The notes beneath the pieces were generated by a model that was not told the origin of the DNA, did no database searches, and saw only the letters and a program-made list of their open reading frames with translations. A DNA stretch of 64,000 bases, from positions 44,684 through 108,683 of the forward strand of contig JASHUU010000088.1 of the NCBI GenBank assembly GCA_030039795.1, written 5' to 3'. Both the position numbers and the translations under genes were made by a program. Numbering within the stretch: the stretch's first letter is position 1; the number at the start of each line of letters is the position of its first letter. Positions 17,533 to 26,087 of this stretch are shown in pieces. This DNA is from Nitrososphaerales archaeon (lineage in GTDB: Archaea; Thermoproteota; Nitrososphaeria; Nitrososphaerales; Gagatemarchaeaceae).

Positions 17533-17924
17533 CTCTCGCGCCTACCGAACCTGGACAGGTTCTCGATGTGCAGGAAGACGCCGTGGGAGGCCGCTTTGAG
17601 CCTTCGGCGCTCGCTCAGCGAGGCCTGGATGCCCTCGTGCCTGATCCGCCTGACGAACCTGGCCGCGAGCACGGCACCCTCCCTGTCCAAGTCTGTGAGT
17701 ATCACGACTCCCTTCGCACGCCCTACGACAGCTCTCATGCTCCTTCCGAGCTCCGACACGGTCACGAGCTCCCCTTCGTATCCGAGCGCCCTCAGCGCCC
17801 TCTCGTCCCTGGGCCCCTCGACGAGCACGGACCACCCCTCGTCGGACAGGTTGGAGAGGTCGCGGACGAAGCCGTCAACGAACTCTCCCATTGCCTGGTA
17901 CGCCTTCTTCTGCTTGTCGATCAT
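17529..17924 (-). CDS. Small toprim-domain protein (UPF0292-like)
   Basis: 131 residues. Toprim elements are VLVEGPRDERALRALG (catalytic Glu) and VVILTDLDREG (DxD). The C-terminal RRLKAASHGVFLHIENL resembles the archaeal UPF0292 family, related to RNase M5-like toprim proteins. The start at ATG 17922-17924 gives the family length; the longer frame upstream crosses an apparently non-coding stretch. Function unproven; nucleic-acid cleavage or processing is possible. Confidence 0.82.
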   Translation of the reverse strand: MIDKQKKAYQAMGEFVDGFVRDLSNLSDEGWSVLVEGPRDERALRALGYEGELVTVSELGRSMRAVVGRAKGVVILTDLDREGAVLAARFVRRIRHEGIQASLSERRRLKAASHGVFLHIENLSRFGRRES

Positions 17925-18142
17925 CCTGGCCGCCCCTAGGAGTGTGTTGCCCGCCTCTGACGAGCCCGGATCATGTCCCGGCGTTGAGCAGGGAGCATCA
18001 CCGTGCCTCTTTGACGGGCAAACGGCCCCCGTCTGTCGCGCGCTTGGGTAAACCATCTGCTCATCAAAGCGCTTCCGCCTTCGCAGGTGGCCGTTTTGCG
18101 CGCATTGGAACGAAGGCCGTCTGCCTGTCAGGACCCTCCGGC
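17925..18142 (-). other. Gap before pheT with possible structured transcript
   Basis: No gene is visible. On the minus strand a TATA-like CTAAAATAGG sits at about 18135-18145. Two segments, 18020-18027 and 18089-18096, are perfectly complementary (AAACGGCC with GGCCGTTT), and smaller stems lie between. This may be a leader of the toprim gene or an unannotated RNA. Confidence 0.3.
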
Positions 18143-19777
18143 CTATTTTAGCAGTTCGCGCAGTGCCGTCAGGTCTATCTCGAAACCTGAGACTGGGACT
18201 TTCAGGCCGAAGGCGTGGACAGACTCTGGGGTCAGCTCGCCCACGTGGCCAAGCGCCCTCGCACCGGCCCAAGCCGACGCGCACCTGCCTGGCGCGAAGG
18301 CCCAGAGTTCCGACGCCTTAGCTGAGACTTCGACGCCCGTCAGCGTCCGGCATGCCGCTTCGAGGTACATCTTGGCTTCTGAGAACGACGACTGCGAGTG
18401 GGCCACGAGACAGCCGAGGTGCCACCTTTCCGAGACGTCGTCCCCCTCCCTCAGGTACACCCTGCCCACTTCGAAGACTCGCTGCGGGTACTCGGACTTC
18501 ACGTTGCCTGACAGCGCTGCCATCAGGGGAGGGAGAAGCGAGTCCCTGAGCAGGGAGTGCTCAGAGCTGCGGGGCTCGTGGACAGAGATTCTTGCGGAGG
18601 AGGACCTCCCGAAGTTCCCGTAGAGCATCGCGTGGTCGACAAGCTCGAAGGTCATCAGCTCGGTCATCCCCGAGTCCGCCATGACAGTGGCCGCGGAGTC
18701 CAGGAAATCCTCGAACGCGTTGAAGGAGCCGGGCTGCCTGCTGGGAGGATACGCGGAGCCGATCCTGTCGAACCCGTAGCCGAGGGCGACCTCCTCTGCG
18801 ACGTCGACAGGGTGCATCAGGTCGACTCTATACCTCGGCCCCAGCGCGCTGTTCCCCCTGACGCCCATCCTGCTCCGGCCGAGGGCCTGGACCACCTGCT
18901 TCCGGCTGAGGTCAAGCCCGAGAGTGGACCGGATGAGCGCGAGGTCGAGGCGGAGGGCCCGAGGCTCGAGGTCAGGAGTCGTCCTGACGCTCTTTCCTGA
19001 CGATATCGAGACGCTCTGTATCATTCCTCCGGCCTCGGCCAGCGTCGTCGCCAGGACCGCAAGGACGTCGTCGCCCTGTTTCTTTCCGGTGCCCGTGACG
19101 TCGATGAGGACGTTCTTCGTGTTCTGGGTCACCTTGGTGGCGTTGCCGTTTATGACCGGCGGGAACGAGAGGACGGTGCCCTCCGAGTCGGTGATGACGG
19201 GGAAGGGACCTTCGCGGGGAAGCGTCCCCCCGTACAGTCTCCCTTCTGGGAGCCGGTCGAGGGCCTCTTCGATAGTCAGCTCGGTGGTTCCTTCCAACGG
19301 GACGAACTTGAACGAAGAGTCGACCGCCCTGTAGGCGAGCGGGGGCTTCGTCGCGCCCAGGTCGTGCAGCCCTATTGCCACGGCCCTCCTCTTTCTGCCG
19401 AGGCCGTTGTGCAGGTCCTCCTGGAGCGAGATGATCTGGCGGATGTCCTCTTGGTCCAGGTCGAGGCCTGTGACGACGGCGCATGCTATGTGCGGCCTGA
19501 TGTCGGCGAGCCGCCTGTCGACCGATACCGCCATCCCCGAGTCGGAGATTCTGTATCTGGGCAGCCCTACCTCCTTCCCGAGGAGGCCCCGCATCGCCCT
19601 GGCAATCCCGAAGTCAGTGCCGAAGTCAGGCCTGTTGGGGCTGTACTCCACCCTGACCGAGTCTCGCTCGACTCCCTCGATGTCGAGCCCCACGAAAGGG
19701 AGCCTTTCTAGAATCTCTTCTCTCTTCGCCCCGACCATCTTGGCGAAGCGGTCGAGTTCTATCTTAACGACCGGCAA
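18143..19777 (-). CDS. pheT: Phenylalanyl-tRNA synthetase beta subunit
   Basis: 544 residues, archaeal-type length. Contains the B3/B4 editing region (AVAIGLHDL, GGTLPREGPFPVITDSEG), the B5 domain and the catalytic-like core with HEPRSSEHSLLRDSLLP. It pairs with PheS to form the alpha2beta2 enzyme. Its start overlaps the end of pheS by 14 bases, indicating an operon. Confidence 0.96.
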   Translation of the reverse strand: MPVVKIELDRFAKMVGAKREEILERLPFVGLDIEGVERDSVRVEYSPNRPDFGTDFGIARAMRGLLGKEVGLPRYRISDSGMAVSVDRRLADIRPHIACAVVTGLDLDQEDIRQIISLQEDLHNGLGRKRRAVAIGLHDLGATKPPLAYRAVDSSFKFVPLEGTTELTIEEALDRLPEGRLYGGTLPREGPFPVITDSEGTVLSFPPVINGNATKVTQNTKNVLIDVTGTGKKQGDDVLAVLATTLAEAGGMIQSVSISSGKSVRTTPDLEPRALRLDLALIRSTLGLDLSRKQVVQALGRSRMGVRGNSALGPRYRVDLMHPVDVAEEVALGYGFDRIGSAYPPSRQPGSFNAFEDFLDSAATVMADSGMTELMTFELVDHAMLYGNFGRSSSARISVHEPRSSEHSLLRDSLLPPLMAALSGNVKSEYPQRVFEVGRVYLREGDDVSERWHLGCLVAHSQSSFSEAKMYLEAACRTLTGVEVSAKASELWAFAPGRCASAWAGARALGHVGELTPESVHAFGLKVPVSGFEIDLTALRELLK

Positions 19778-21242
19778 GCTCCACCCTGTTTCTCAGCCAG
19801 GAGAGGTCGCTCCCGTAGAGCTCCCTCATGTCCTCTAGCCCGAACCTCATGAGCATCAGCCTCTCGATGCCCGGCCCCCAAGCCAGGACCGGCACCTTAA
19901 CCCCGAGGGGCAACGTGACCTCCGGCCTGAAGATGCCCGACCCTCCGAGCTCGATCCATGCCTTGACGACGTCAGAGTACCCTACGACCTCCAGTGAAGG
20001 CTCGGTGTATGGGAAGAACGTCGGCCAGAGCTTGACGTCCTTCATCCCGAGCTTCATGTAGAACTCCTTCAGGAACCCCATCAGGTGCCGGAGGTTCAGG
20101 CCCTCGCCGACCATTATGCCGTCCATCTGGTGGAACTCTGCAAGGTGCTTGTAATCCAAGTTTTCATTCCTGTAAACCTTGGACACGGCGAAGACGCGGG
20201 TCTCTCGCTCCTTCGACTCCGAGAGGGCCCTGACGGTCAGGACGGTGTTGTGGGTCCTCAGGACGAGGCGCCGGGCCTCCTCCACGCGCCAGCTGTACCC
20301 CCACCCAGTGCTCCCTGTCCTCCACCCGTCCTCGTGGGCCGAGGCGACGTTGGCTACGACGCTCCTGCGGACGAGCTTTCTGTCGGACATCCCCTCGATA
20401 TAGAACGTGTCTTGCATCTCTCTCCCGGGGTGGTCCTGAGGGATGAACAGCGCGTCGAAGTTCCAGAAGGCCGGGTGGATGCTGTCGCCGGTCAGCTCGG
20501 TGAACCCCATGGAGACGTAGGTCTCCTTCACTTCTCGGATGAAGTCGCGGACGGGATGCCTCCTGCCAGGGAAGAAGGTCGCAGACTTGGCTTCGACGTC
20601 GATTGGTCTGAGGCCCTTCTCCCGCCAGGCGCCGGAGGACAGCGCCTCTGACGTGAGCCGGTCAGAGAGCTCGGCGCTGACGGTCGACGAGACCGCGGCG
20701 TTCCCCGCGGGGGTCATCGACACCGACGTCTCCTTGGTCTCTATGCGCCTCAGGAGGCCCCTCTTCAGGAGGTCTGCGACGACCTCTTTTCGCCCCGGCC
20801 CGTCCTCTCCTCTTCCGGTCCTGGAGACAGAGGCGATTATCTCTTCGAGCGCCTTGGGCCCGTCGGAACCCGTGCCTTTCACCGCGGATCTGTCAGAGCC
20901 CCCGACTACGACCCAGCCTGAGGCTCTTGCCCGCCCGAAGGCGGCAGAGAACTCTTCGGGAGACGCGAACTGGCCTCTTAGCCACTCCACGGTCGGAGGC
21001 TCTCTGGCCGCCGCCAACATCTTCATGAGTGCGAGCTCAGGAGGCGTCCGTGCCACCTCGAGCCTGACCACGGAGGTCTCCTCTATGTCGACCATCCCCT
21101 TCGTGGAAAGCCATTGAAGGGCGCGCCTGGCCTGGTCTTCCTTCAAGCCGGACCGGGTAACGAGAGCCGCGAACGGGAGAGTCCCTTCCTTGGAGAGGGC
21201 GGAGAGGACTCGCCTTTCGAGCGGGTGCAGCGAGCTTGACAC
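19764..21242 (-). CDS. pheS: Phenylalanyl-tRNA synthetase alpha subunit
   Basis: 492 residues. The N-terminal winged-helix domains (about 1-180) precede the class II core: motif 1 around HPVRDFIREV, motif 2 in TRVFAVSKVYRNENLD and motif 3 in PVLAWGPGIERLMLMRFG. It charges tRNA-Phe together with PheT. The gene sits 3 nt behind trpS in the same direction, so both probably share a transcript. Confidence 0.96.
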   Translation of the reverse strand: MSSSLHPLERRVLSALSKEGTLPFAALVTRSGLKEDQARRALQWLSTKGMVDIEETSVVRLEVARTPPELALMKMLAAAREPPTVEWLRGQFASPEEFSAAFGRARASGWVVVGGSDRSAVKGTGSDGPKALEEIIASVSRTGRGEDGPGRKEVVADLLKRGLLRRIETKETSVSMTPAGNAAVSSTVSAELSDRLTSEALSSGAWREKGLRPIDVEAKSATFFPGRRHPVRDFIREVKETYVSMGFTELTGDSIHPAFWNFDALFIPQDHPGREMQDTFYIEGMSDRKLVRRSVVANVASAHEDGWRTGSTGWGYSWRVEEARRLVLRTHNTVLTVRALSESKERETRVFAVSKVYRNENLDYKHLAEFHQMDGIMVGEGLNLRHLMGFLKEFYMKLGMKDVKLWPTFFPYTEPSLEVVGYSDVVKAWIELGGSGIFRPEVTLPLGVKVPVLAWGPGIERLMLMRFGLEDMRELYGSDLSWLRNRVELAGR

Positions 21243-21245
21243 GCC

Positions 21246-22379
21246 CTACTCCCTCCCCTTCGAGAGCAGGTAGTCTCTGCTCCGGCGGAGCAGATCCTTC
21301 GCTTCGTCCATCATCGAGTCTCTCTTCCTGCGGTGCTCATCCAAGAACTTCCTCGCCAGTCCCGCCGCTTCGCGCTTGCAGTCGCCGCACAGGCGGGTCC
21401 CCTGCGTGCACTCGTCGTACACCGTCTGCACGTGGGCCTCGTCTGACGCGAAGTGGAAACGGTACAGGTCGTAGACCGGGCAAATGTCCGCCCTTCCTCC
21501 CAGCCTGCGCTGTTCCTCTACGGTGTCCCTCCCTCCCGTGAAGGAGTTCAGGATCCTCCTTGAGGCCTCTATCGAAGAGTCGTCAAGGGTGAAGCCCGAC
21601 TCGGGCGTCCTCTTTGACATCTTGCTGCCTCCGTTGAGGGCGAGCTCCAGCCTGTGGTAGATGGCCGAAGGCGGGACGAAGCTGAATTCGGACCCGTACT
21701 TGGCCGCCAGGTCTCTGGCGAGCCTGACGTGGGGGTCCTGGTCGGCGCCGACGGGGACCAGGACGGGTTTGGGCCCGCCGAGGTCGGGCAACTGGGGCAT
21801 CAGTATGTCTCCCGCCTGCACGAGCGCCGAGAGGTAGAGCCCTATCTGCCGTTCGCCGTAGATGGCCCTGAGCATGTTGTTCGTGACGCCCCGTGAGAAT
21901 ATGGTGGAGAGCCTCATGACCCTCATCTCCTCGCTCTGCTTGTACGCGATGGTCCTTTCGGCGTCGAGGCCCAGGGCGAGCATGTCCGCCACGTTCCTGA
22001 TGGCGGTCTTGGCGGTCTCCTTGAAGGAAAGACCGTTGTCCGTATAGGCTTCGACGTCAGCTATCGAGTAAAACACCGTCGCTTTCTTCGAGAGCGACTG
22101 GAAGTACACCATGTCGTCCGCGGTCATCTTGTTCCCCAAGTGGAAGGCGAGGTCGGGCTTGATTCCGCTCATCACGGCGAAGGGCTTGTTGTGGTCCACG
22201 GCATCGAGGATGCGGACGAGGTCTCTCTGCCCGAAGTCGATGCCACGGCTCAGGTGGGCGCTAGGGCGCTTGAAGCGCGGAATGAGTGGAGCGACGGGCT
22301 CTATGCCGAACTCTTCCTGGAGCCTGGCGTAGTCTTTGACCGCGCTTTGGCCCCAGGGGTCAAGCCTGTCTTTCTCCAC
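21246..22379 (-). CDS. trpS: Tryptophanyl-tRNA synthetase
   Basis: 377 residues, archaeal/eukaryotic type. The class I signature appears as DLAFHLGNKM and the KMSKS motif as GGSKMSKRTP. Archaeal features include the PRFKRPSAHLSRGIDFGQRD N-terminal region. A CGDCKREAA motif near the C-terminus is typical. The first gene of the trpS-pheS-pheT run; coaD is 72 nt upstream on the same strand. Confidence 0.96.
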   Translation of the reverse strand: MEKDRLDPWGQSAVKDYARLQEEFGIEPVAPLIPRFKRPSAHLSRGIDFGQRDLVRILDAVDHNKPFAVMSGIKPDLAFHLGNKMTADDMVYFQSLSKKATVFYSIADVEAYTDNGLSFKETAKTAIRNVADMLALGLDAERTIAYKQSEEMRVMRLSTIFSRGVTNNMLRAIYGERQIGLYLSALVQAGDILMPQLPDLGGPKPVLVPVGADQDPHVRLARDLAAKYGSEFSFVPPSAIYHRLELALNGGSKMSKRTPESGFTLDDSSIEASRRILNSFTGGRDTVEEQRRLGGRADICPVYDLYRFHFASDEAHVQTVYDECTQGTRLCGDCKREAAGLARKFLDEHRRKRDSMMDEAKDLLRRSRDYLLSKGRE

Positions 22380-22451
22380 AATGCCCCTGCCTTCCCAGCT
22401 TTGTGATATTATCCCTTTGGATTGGGGCGAGCGGAGAGCCGTCTTCAGCCG

Positions 22452-22916
22452 CTACTTCAGGACATTCCCTTGCTCGTCTATCTCCCCTCGCCTTATCCTG
22501 GTCGAGGAGATGGGCTTCGAGTCCTCGGCCAGCACCTTGTCCACGACGACGACCTCGAGAGGAGGGTAGCCCTTCTCTGCCCTCAGCGCGTTCGCGATGG
22601 AGACCTTTGCCGCGGTCTCTGCGGTGACGACGATCCCCTCCACGTCAGGCGAAGCTATCCCCGGACCGAAGTTGTCCTCGAGCTTCGACAGGAGGTAGTT
22701 CCTCCCTGGGAAGTTGGACCTGATGAAGTCCTCGAGGCCGGCCACGCGTTCGGCGTAACTCTGGTCAGGCTTCTTCCCTTCCCGAGAGGCGAACCCGTCC
22801 GACGTGACCCCTATCACAACCAAGTCCCCCACCTCGAAGCTCTTCGAAAGAAGCGCGGCGTGGCCGCGGTGCAGGTGGTCGAACGTCCCGCCGGTCGCGA
22901 CGGTCTTGAACCTCAT
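22452..22916 (-). CDS. coaD: Phosphopantetheine adenylyltransferase, archaeal
   Basis: 154 residues with the nucleotidyltransferase motif GGTFDHLHRGH near 9-19 and the ISSTRIRRGEID motif at the C-terminal end. It makes dephospho-CoA from 4'-phosphopantetheine and ATP. A TATA-like GTATTTCAATT at about 22938-22948 lies about 26 nt upstream of the ATG. It diverges from map. Confidence 0.93.
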   Translation of the reverse strand: MRFKTVATGGTFDHLHRGHAALLSKSFEVGDLVVIGVTSDGFASREGKKPDQSYAERVAGLEDFIRSNFPGRNYLLSKLEDNFGPGIASPDVEGIVVTAETAAKVSIANALRAEKGYPPLEVVVVDKVLAEDSKPISSTRIRRGEIDEQGNVLK

Positions 22917-23000
22917 CTGGCCTGAAAACCCCCTCTCAATTGAAATACCAGTCGCTTTGCGGTTGCCCGCACCACCGGATATAGGATTTTGTGAGACAAG

Positions 23001-23894
23001 ATGACACCGATTCCAGAGCAGTACAGGCGTTCAGGCAGGATAACCAAGGAGGTCAGAGCCGTCGTGAAGTCGAAGCTGAGGCCTGGCATGGCCTATCTCG
23101 AGGCCGTCGACCTGGTGGAGAGAGAGATCAAGGCCCGAGGAGGTGCGCTCGCGTTCCCCGTAGGCATAGGCGTCGACCAGGTGAGCGCGCACTACTCGCC
23201 TCAGGAGGGCGACTCGTCGTCCTTCCGCGAGACGGACATGATCAAGGTCGACTTCGGGACGCACATCGACGGCTACCTCACGGATACGTCGGTGAGCGTG
23301 ACGTTCAATCCCGACTACGAGCTCCTTCTGGAGGCAGCCCAGAGGTCGCTGGAGGCGGCGATCGCAGTGGCGAGGAGAGAGGCGAGGGCAGGAGAAATCG
23401 GCAGGGAGGTCAGGAAGGAAGCGACGAGGCTCGGCTTCAAGACCATAGAGAACCTCACGGGGCACACCGTCGAGCGGTACATCGTGCATGCCGGAAAGAG
23501 CATCCCGAACCTGTACATGCCCGGGACGCAGTCTTTGAAGAACGGAGACGTCTTCGCTATCGAGCCCTTCCTGACCTTCGGGTCCGCGGCAGGATACGTG
23601 GTCGACGCGCCGAGTCAGACTATCTTCTCCATCGTCGCCAGAAAGAAGACGGGGACCCCCGAGCTTGACAGGTTCGCCGAACGCGTCTGGGACGAGAGGA
23701 AGACCCTGCCCTTCACGCCGCGCTGGTACTCGCAGGAGTTTGGCAGGGAGAACGTGGGGCGCACCGTCCAGAAGCTGGTGTCGAAGAAGATCCTCAGGGC
23801 CTACCCCACCCTGGTGGAGGCCTCGGGGAGCCCGGTCGCCCAGTTCGAGCACACGATGGCGCTAGGCGACGAAGGCCTCGTCGTCCTAACCTGA
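23001..23894 (+). CDS. map: Methionine aminopeptidase, type II
   Basis: 297 residues. Metal ligands of the pita-bread fold are visible: KVDFGTHIDG, LTDTSVSV, NLTGHTVERY, FAIEPFLTFG and QFEHTMAL. It removes the initiator Met from proteins. A TATA-like GGATATAGG lies about 22-26 nt upstream of the ATG, so the transcript is probably leaderless. Its end overlaps the convergent zinc-ribbon gene by nine bases. Confidence 0.96.
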   Translation: MTPIPEQYRRSGRITKEVRAVVKSKLRPGMAYLEAVDLVEREIKARGGALAFPVGIGVDQVSAHYSPQEGDSSSFRETDMIKVDFGTHIDGYLTDTSVSVTFNPDYELLLEAAQRSLEAAIAVARREARAGEIGREVRKEATRLGFKTIENLTGHTVERYIVHAGKSIPNLYMPGTQSLKNGDVFAIEPFLTFGSAAGYVVDAPSQTIFSIVARKKTGTPELDRFAERVWDERKTLPFTPRWYSQEFGRENVGRTVQKLVSKKILRAYPTLVEASGSPVAQFEHTMALGDEGLVVLT

Positions 23895-24089
23895 AGGCTT
23901 CGTGCTCTCGGCGTAGATCAGCGCGACCTTGGTCGCGTTGGAGCATTTCGTGCACTTCGCGCCCTCCTTCGTGACGTAGTCGCCTACGACGAAAGGACGC
24001 TTGCTCTTCTGTCCGCAGACCGGACACTCTTCTATGCTGTAAACCAGCAGTTTGGACTTCTTGTCGTTTGCCGGAACAGGGCTCATCAT
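23886..24089 (-). CDS. Small zinc-ribbon protein
   Basis: 67 residues with two Cys pairs, CPVCG and CTKC, about 24 residues apart, forming a zinc ribbon. The ATG overlaps the stop of the DUF1512-like gene as ATGA, so the two are probably co-translated. No function is known to me; a nucleic-acid or protein-binding adaptor for its membrane-protein partner is conceivable. Confidence 0.75.
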   Translation of the reverse strand: MMSPVPANDKKSKLLVYSIEECPVCGQKSKRPFVVGDYVTKEGAKCTKCSNATKVALIYAESTKPSG

Positions 24090-25234
24090 TGTGCTACGCC
24101 CAACGTGTTTCCGATGCCTGCCACTATGACCTCGTCGCCCTCCTTCGTCTTCTCCTCGATTATCCGGTTGACGATCTGAGCGACCTTGTCCGAAGCCTCC
24201 GCTATCTCCTTCCTCATGACCGTGATCGCCTCCACGAGGCTCTGCTTGACCAAGATGGCATAGAGAGGGACCTTATGGTTCGTGGCGACCTCTTCAATCT
24301 GGAACTTCTCGATTCCTAGGCCCCCTATCGCGGCGCCCACGCCCTCCGCGATTTCGCCCGTCTTCTCGCCCTCGAGCTTGAGCGCGGCGTCAATCATCAC
24401 TATCGCGGTCGGCTTCGCCCCCATCTCCTCCACCACCTTCCTGATCGCTACGCCAGGCTGGCCGACGTACGCCATCGGCCCGTCTGCCTTCACGACGTAT
24501 AGCTTCCTCCCCTTGTACTCCGTCATGGCGAGCACCGTGTCCTTCGCGATGACCCGCTTGTCCTTGCCCGCCATGTATCTCGAGACTATCACAGGTCCGA
24601 TGCCGTCCCCTACCGGCTGGCCGAGCTTGAAGGAGTCAACTGCGTTGAGCAGGGCGTCGGCCTCCTGGATTATCATCGGCATGAGCATCTGGAGCTGGAT
24701 GAGGGTGAAGTACGAGTTGGTCTTCTTCCCCAAGAGGTAGAAGTGTCTGACAATCTTGTGTATCTGGTTCAGGGCTGTCGCGACCTCGAGAAGGTTCTCC
24801 GATATCGAGACCGTCACCTGGTTGCTCTGGCCCAGGAGCGCTCCCACTTCGGTCCTGACCCTGTCGTTGTTCGTGTTCACTATGTGGTCCAGCTTGCCGA
24901 CTATTCCCGCCGGGTCCATGTCTACCGGCATGATCGTCACGTAGTCCAAGAACTGGTCCACCCTCTGGGCGGGGTCGTTGGGCGCCTTCCCGACGTTGAC
25001 CAGGTAGTCGATGGCCTCCTTCCTCGCCTTGTCCTTCATGACCTTCAGCCTGTTCAGCCCGCTTCCTATCTCCCTCAGGGCGTTGTACGTCTGCAGTCGC
25101 GTGCCGTAGAAGAAGAATACGAAGAACGACGCGACCCACATTATCGTGAGGAGGTCGTTGTAGTTTATGCTGCTGAGTATCGAGGAGGTTGTCTGCAACG
25201 CGATTCCTGAGAGCGACGGTAACATGAGACGCAT
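24086..25234 (-). CDS. DUF1512-like archaeal membrane-anchored protein
   Basis: 382 residues from the ATG at 25232-25234, which lies about 26 nt below a TATA-like ATTTAAG. One membrane segment near residues 22-42 (LLTIMWVASFFVFFF) anchors a long cytoplasmic part with DYVTIMPVDMDPAGIVGKLDHI and repeated Gly-rich Rossmann-like stretches (GVGAAIGGLGIEKFQIEEVA). The layout fits the archaeal DUF1512 family as I remember it. Function unknown. Linked to a small zinc-ribbon gene by a 4-nt overlap. Confidence 0.75.
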   Translation of the reverse strand: MRLMLPSLSGIALQTTSSILSSINYNDLLTIMWVASFFVFFFYGTRLQTYNALREIGSGLNRLKVMKDKARKEAIDYLVNVGKAPNDPAQRVDQFLDYVTIMPVDMDPAGIVGKLDHIVNTNNDRVRTEVGALLGQSNQVTVSISENLLEVATALNQIHKIVRHFYLLGKKTNSYFTLIQLQMLMPMIIQEADALLNAVDSFKLGQPVGDGIGPVIVSRYMAGKDKRVIAKDTVLAMTEYKGRKLYVVKADGPMAYVGQPGVAIRKVVEEMGAKPTAIVMIDAALKLEGEKTGEIAEGVGAAIGGLGIEKFQIEEVATNHKVPLYAILVKQSLVEAITVMRKEIAEASDKVAQIVNRIIEEKTKEGDEVIVAGIGNTLGVAQ

Positions 25235-25510
25235 TTTTTGCTGCCTGCGGCTCGGACTTAAATGTTCTGCATGACGAGTCGCAGAATCGCCGCTCTTTTT
25301 GTCTGAAATGGGCGCCGGCATCAGGACTTCACGAGGGCTCTCGCACCTCACTAACACCCTGACGACGCGCGGTTTGACTTCTGGGGTCGGAACGAGTCCA
25401 GGTCGGACCCGCGCGCTATGGCCGGCTGGGCTCTACGTCCCAGGCTCGGTAAATTAACGTTCCTGTGCCCGCCGAGCGTTTTTTTACGCCCTGTGAGAGT
25501 CGTACGGGGC

Positions 25511-25786
25511 ATGCAGAGGAAGCTGCTGGACATACTGGCATGTCCGATCGACAAGCACTACCCGTTGGAACTGCTCGAGTTCAGTCTGAGGGAAGACGTG
25601 ATCGTGGACGGGGTACTCCTGTGCTCGGAGTGCGGAAGATACTACCCAATTACGGACGAGATACCGTGCATGCTTCCTGACAACCTGCGGAACAAGAAGG
25701 AGGACCTTGAGTTCCTCCAGAAGTGGAAGGAGAAGCTTCCCGAGAAGGTCGTGCAGAACGGGAAGCCGTGGAACCTCTCGGGCTGA
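25511..25786 (+). CDS. Trm112-like zinc protein
   Basis: 91 residues. Contains LLDILACPID near the start and LLCSECGRYYPITDEIPCML, the paired-Cys pattern of Trm112, a small activator and scaffold for several methyltransferases acting on tRNA, rRNA and release factors. The ATG at 25511 is preferred; a GTG at 25493 would add six residues. An AT-rich TTTTTTTAC stretch at about 25479-25487 is a plausible promoter. Confidence 0.85.
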   Translation: MQRKLLDILACPIDKHYPLELLEFSLREDVIVDGVLLCSECGRYYPITDEIPCMLPDNLRNKKEDLEFLQKWKEKLPEKVVQNGKPWNLSG

Positions 25787-25828
25787 GGCCGTCAACACTC
25801 TTAAGCCCTGTTCCTGCCGCAGCCTATT

Positions 25829-25920
25829 GGGAGGGAGCGAGTCTCGGTTCCACCAGGTCTCCGCGCAGACGCGTCATGGCAGGTTCGACAGTGTGACCGA
25901 GGAGGAAGTCCTCCCTGAGA
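25829..25920 (+). ncRNA. Unassigned structured RNA upstream of tRNA-Trp
   Basis: GGGAGG (25829-25834) pairs with CCTCCC (25910-25915) and CTCGGT (25843-25848) with ACCGAG (25896-25901), leaving a symmetrical internal loop of about 8 nt on each side, with further small stems inside. A TATA-like CTCTTAAG at 25799-25806 lies about 26 nt upstream of the first stem base. The stem-pocket-stem form recalls H/ACA guide RNAs, but I cannot identify a convincing ACA box or K-turn. It may be co-transcribed with the tRNA. Confidence 0.45.
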
Positions 25921-25922
25921 GT

Positions 25923-26059
25923 GGGGGCGTAGCCCAGCCAGGCAAGGCGACAGGCTCCAGTGGTCAAGCCTAGATGGTTTGATGACACGGCAGCGTGGAT
26001 GATTAGGCATTGGAGCTGCAGAAACCTGTATACCGTCGGTTCGAATCCGACCGCCCCCA
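25923..26059 (+). tRNA. tRNA-Trp (CCA) with a 63-nt intron
   Basis: Acceptor GGGGGCG / CGCCCCC with discriminator A, D arm GCCCAGCCAGGCAAGGC, anticodon stem ACAGG / CCTGT, T arm GTCGG-TTCGAAT-CCGAC. The anticodon CCA lies in CTCCAG and the loop resumes with a single A, giving a 63-nt intron at the canonical 37/38 site and a 74-nt mature tRNA. Intron bases TTGGAGC pair back to GCTCCA around the splice site. The intron contains TGATGA and GATGAT but no clear CTGA, so a box C/D guide role is uncertain. Confidence 0.9.
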
Positions 26060-26087
26060 TCCCATTCAGTCCAGCCCCGGCTTCCCG

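Noticed and set aside
18013-18100. Box C/D RNA (TGATGA seen on the minus strand)
   Set aside because: No CTGA D box at a suitable distance.
25878-25890. T-loop-like GGTTCGACA suggesting another tRNA
   Set aside because: No matching T stem, anticodon arm or acceptor could be built; the region folds differently.
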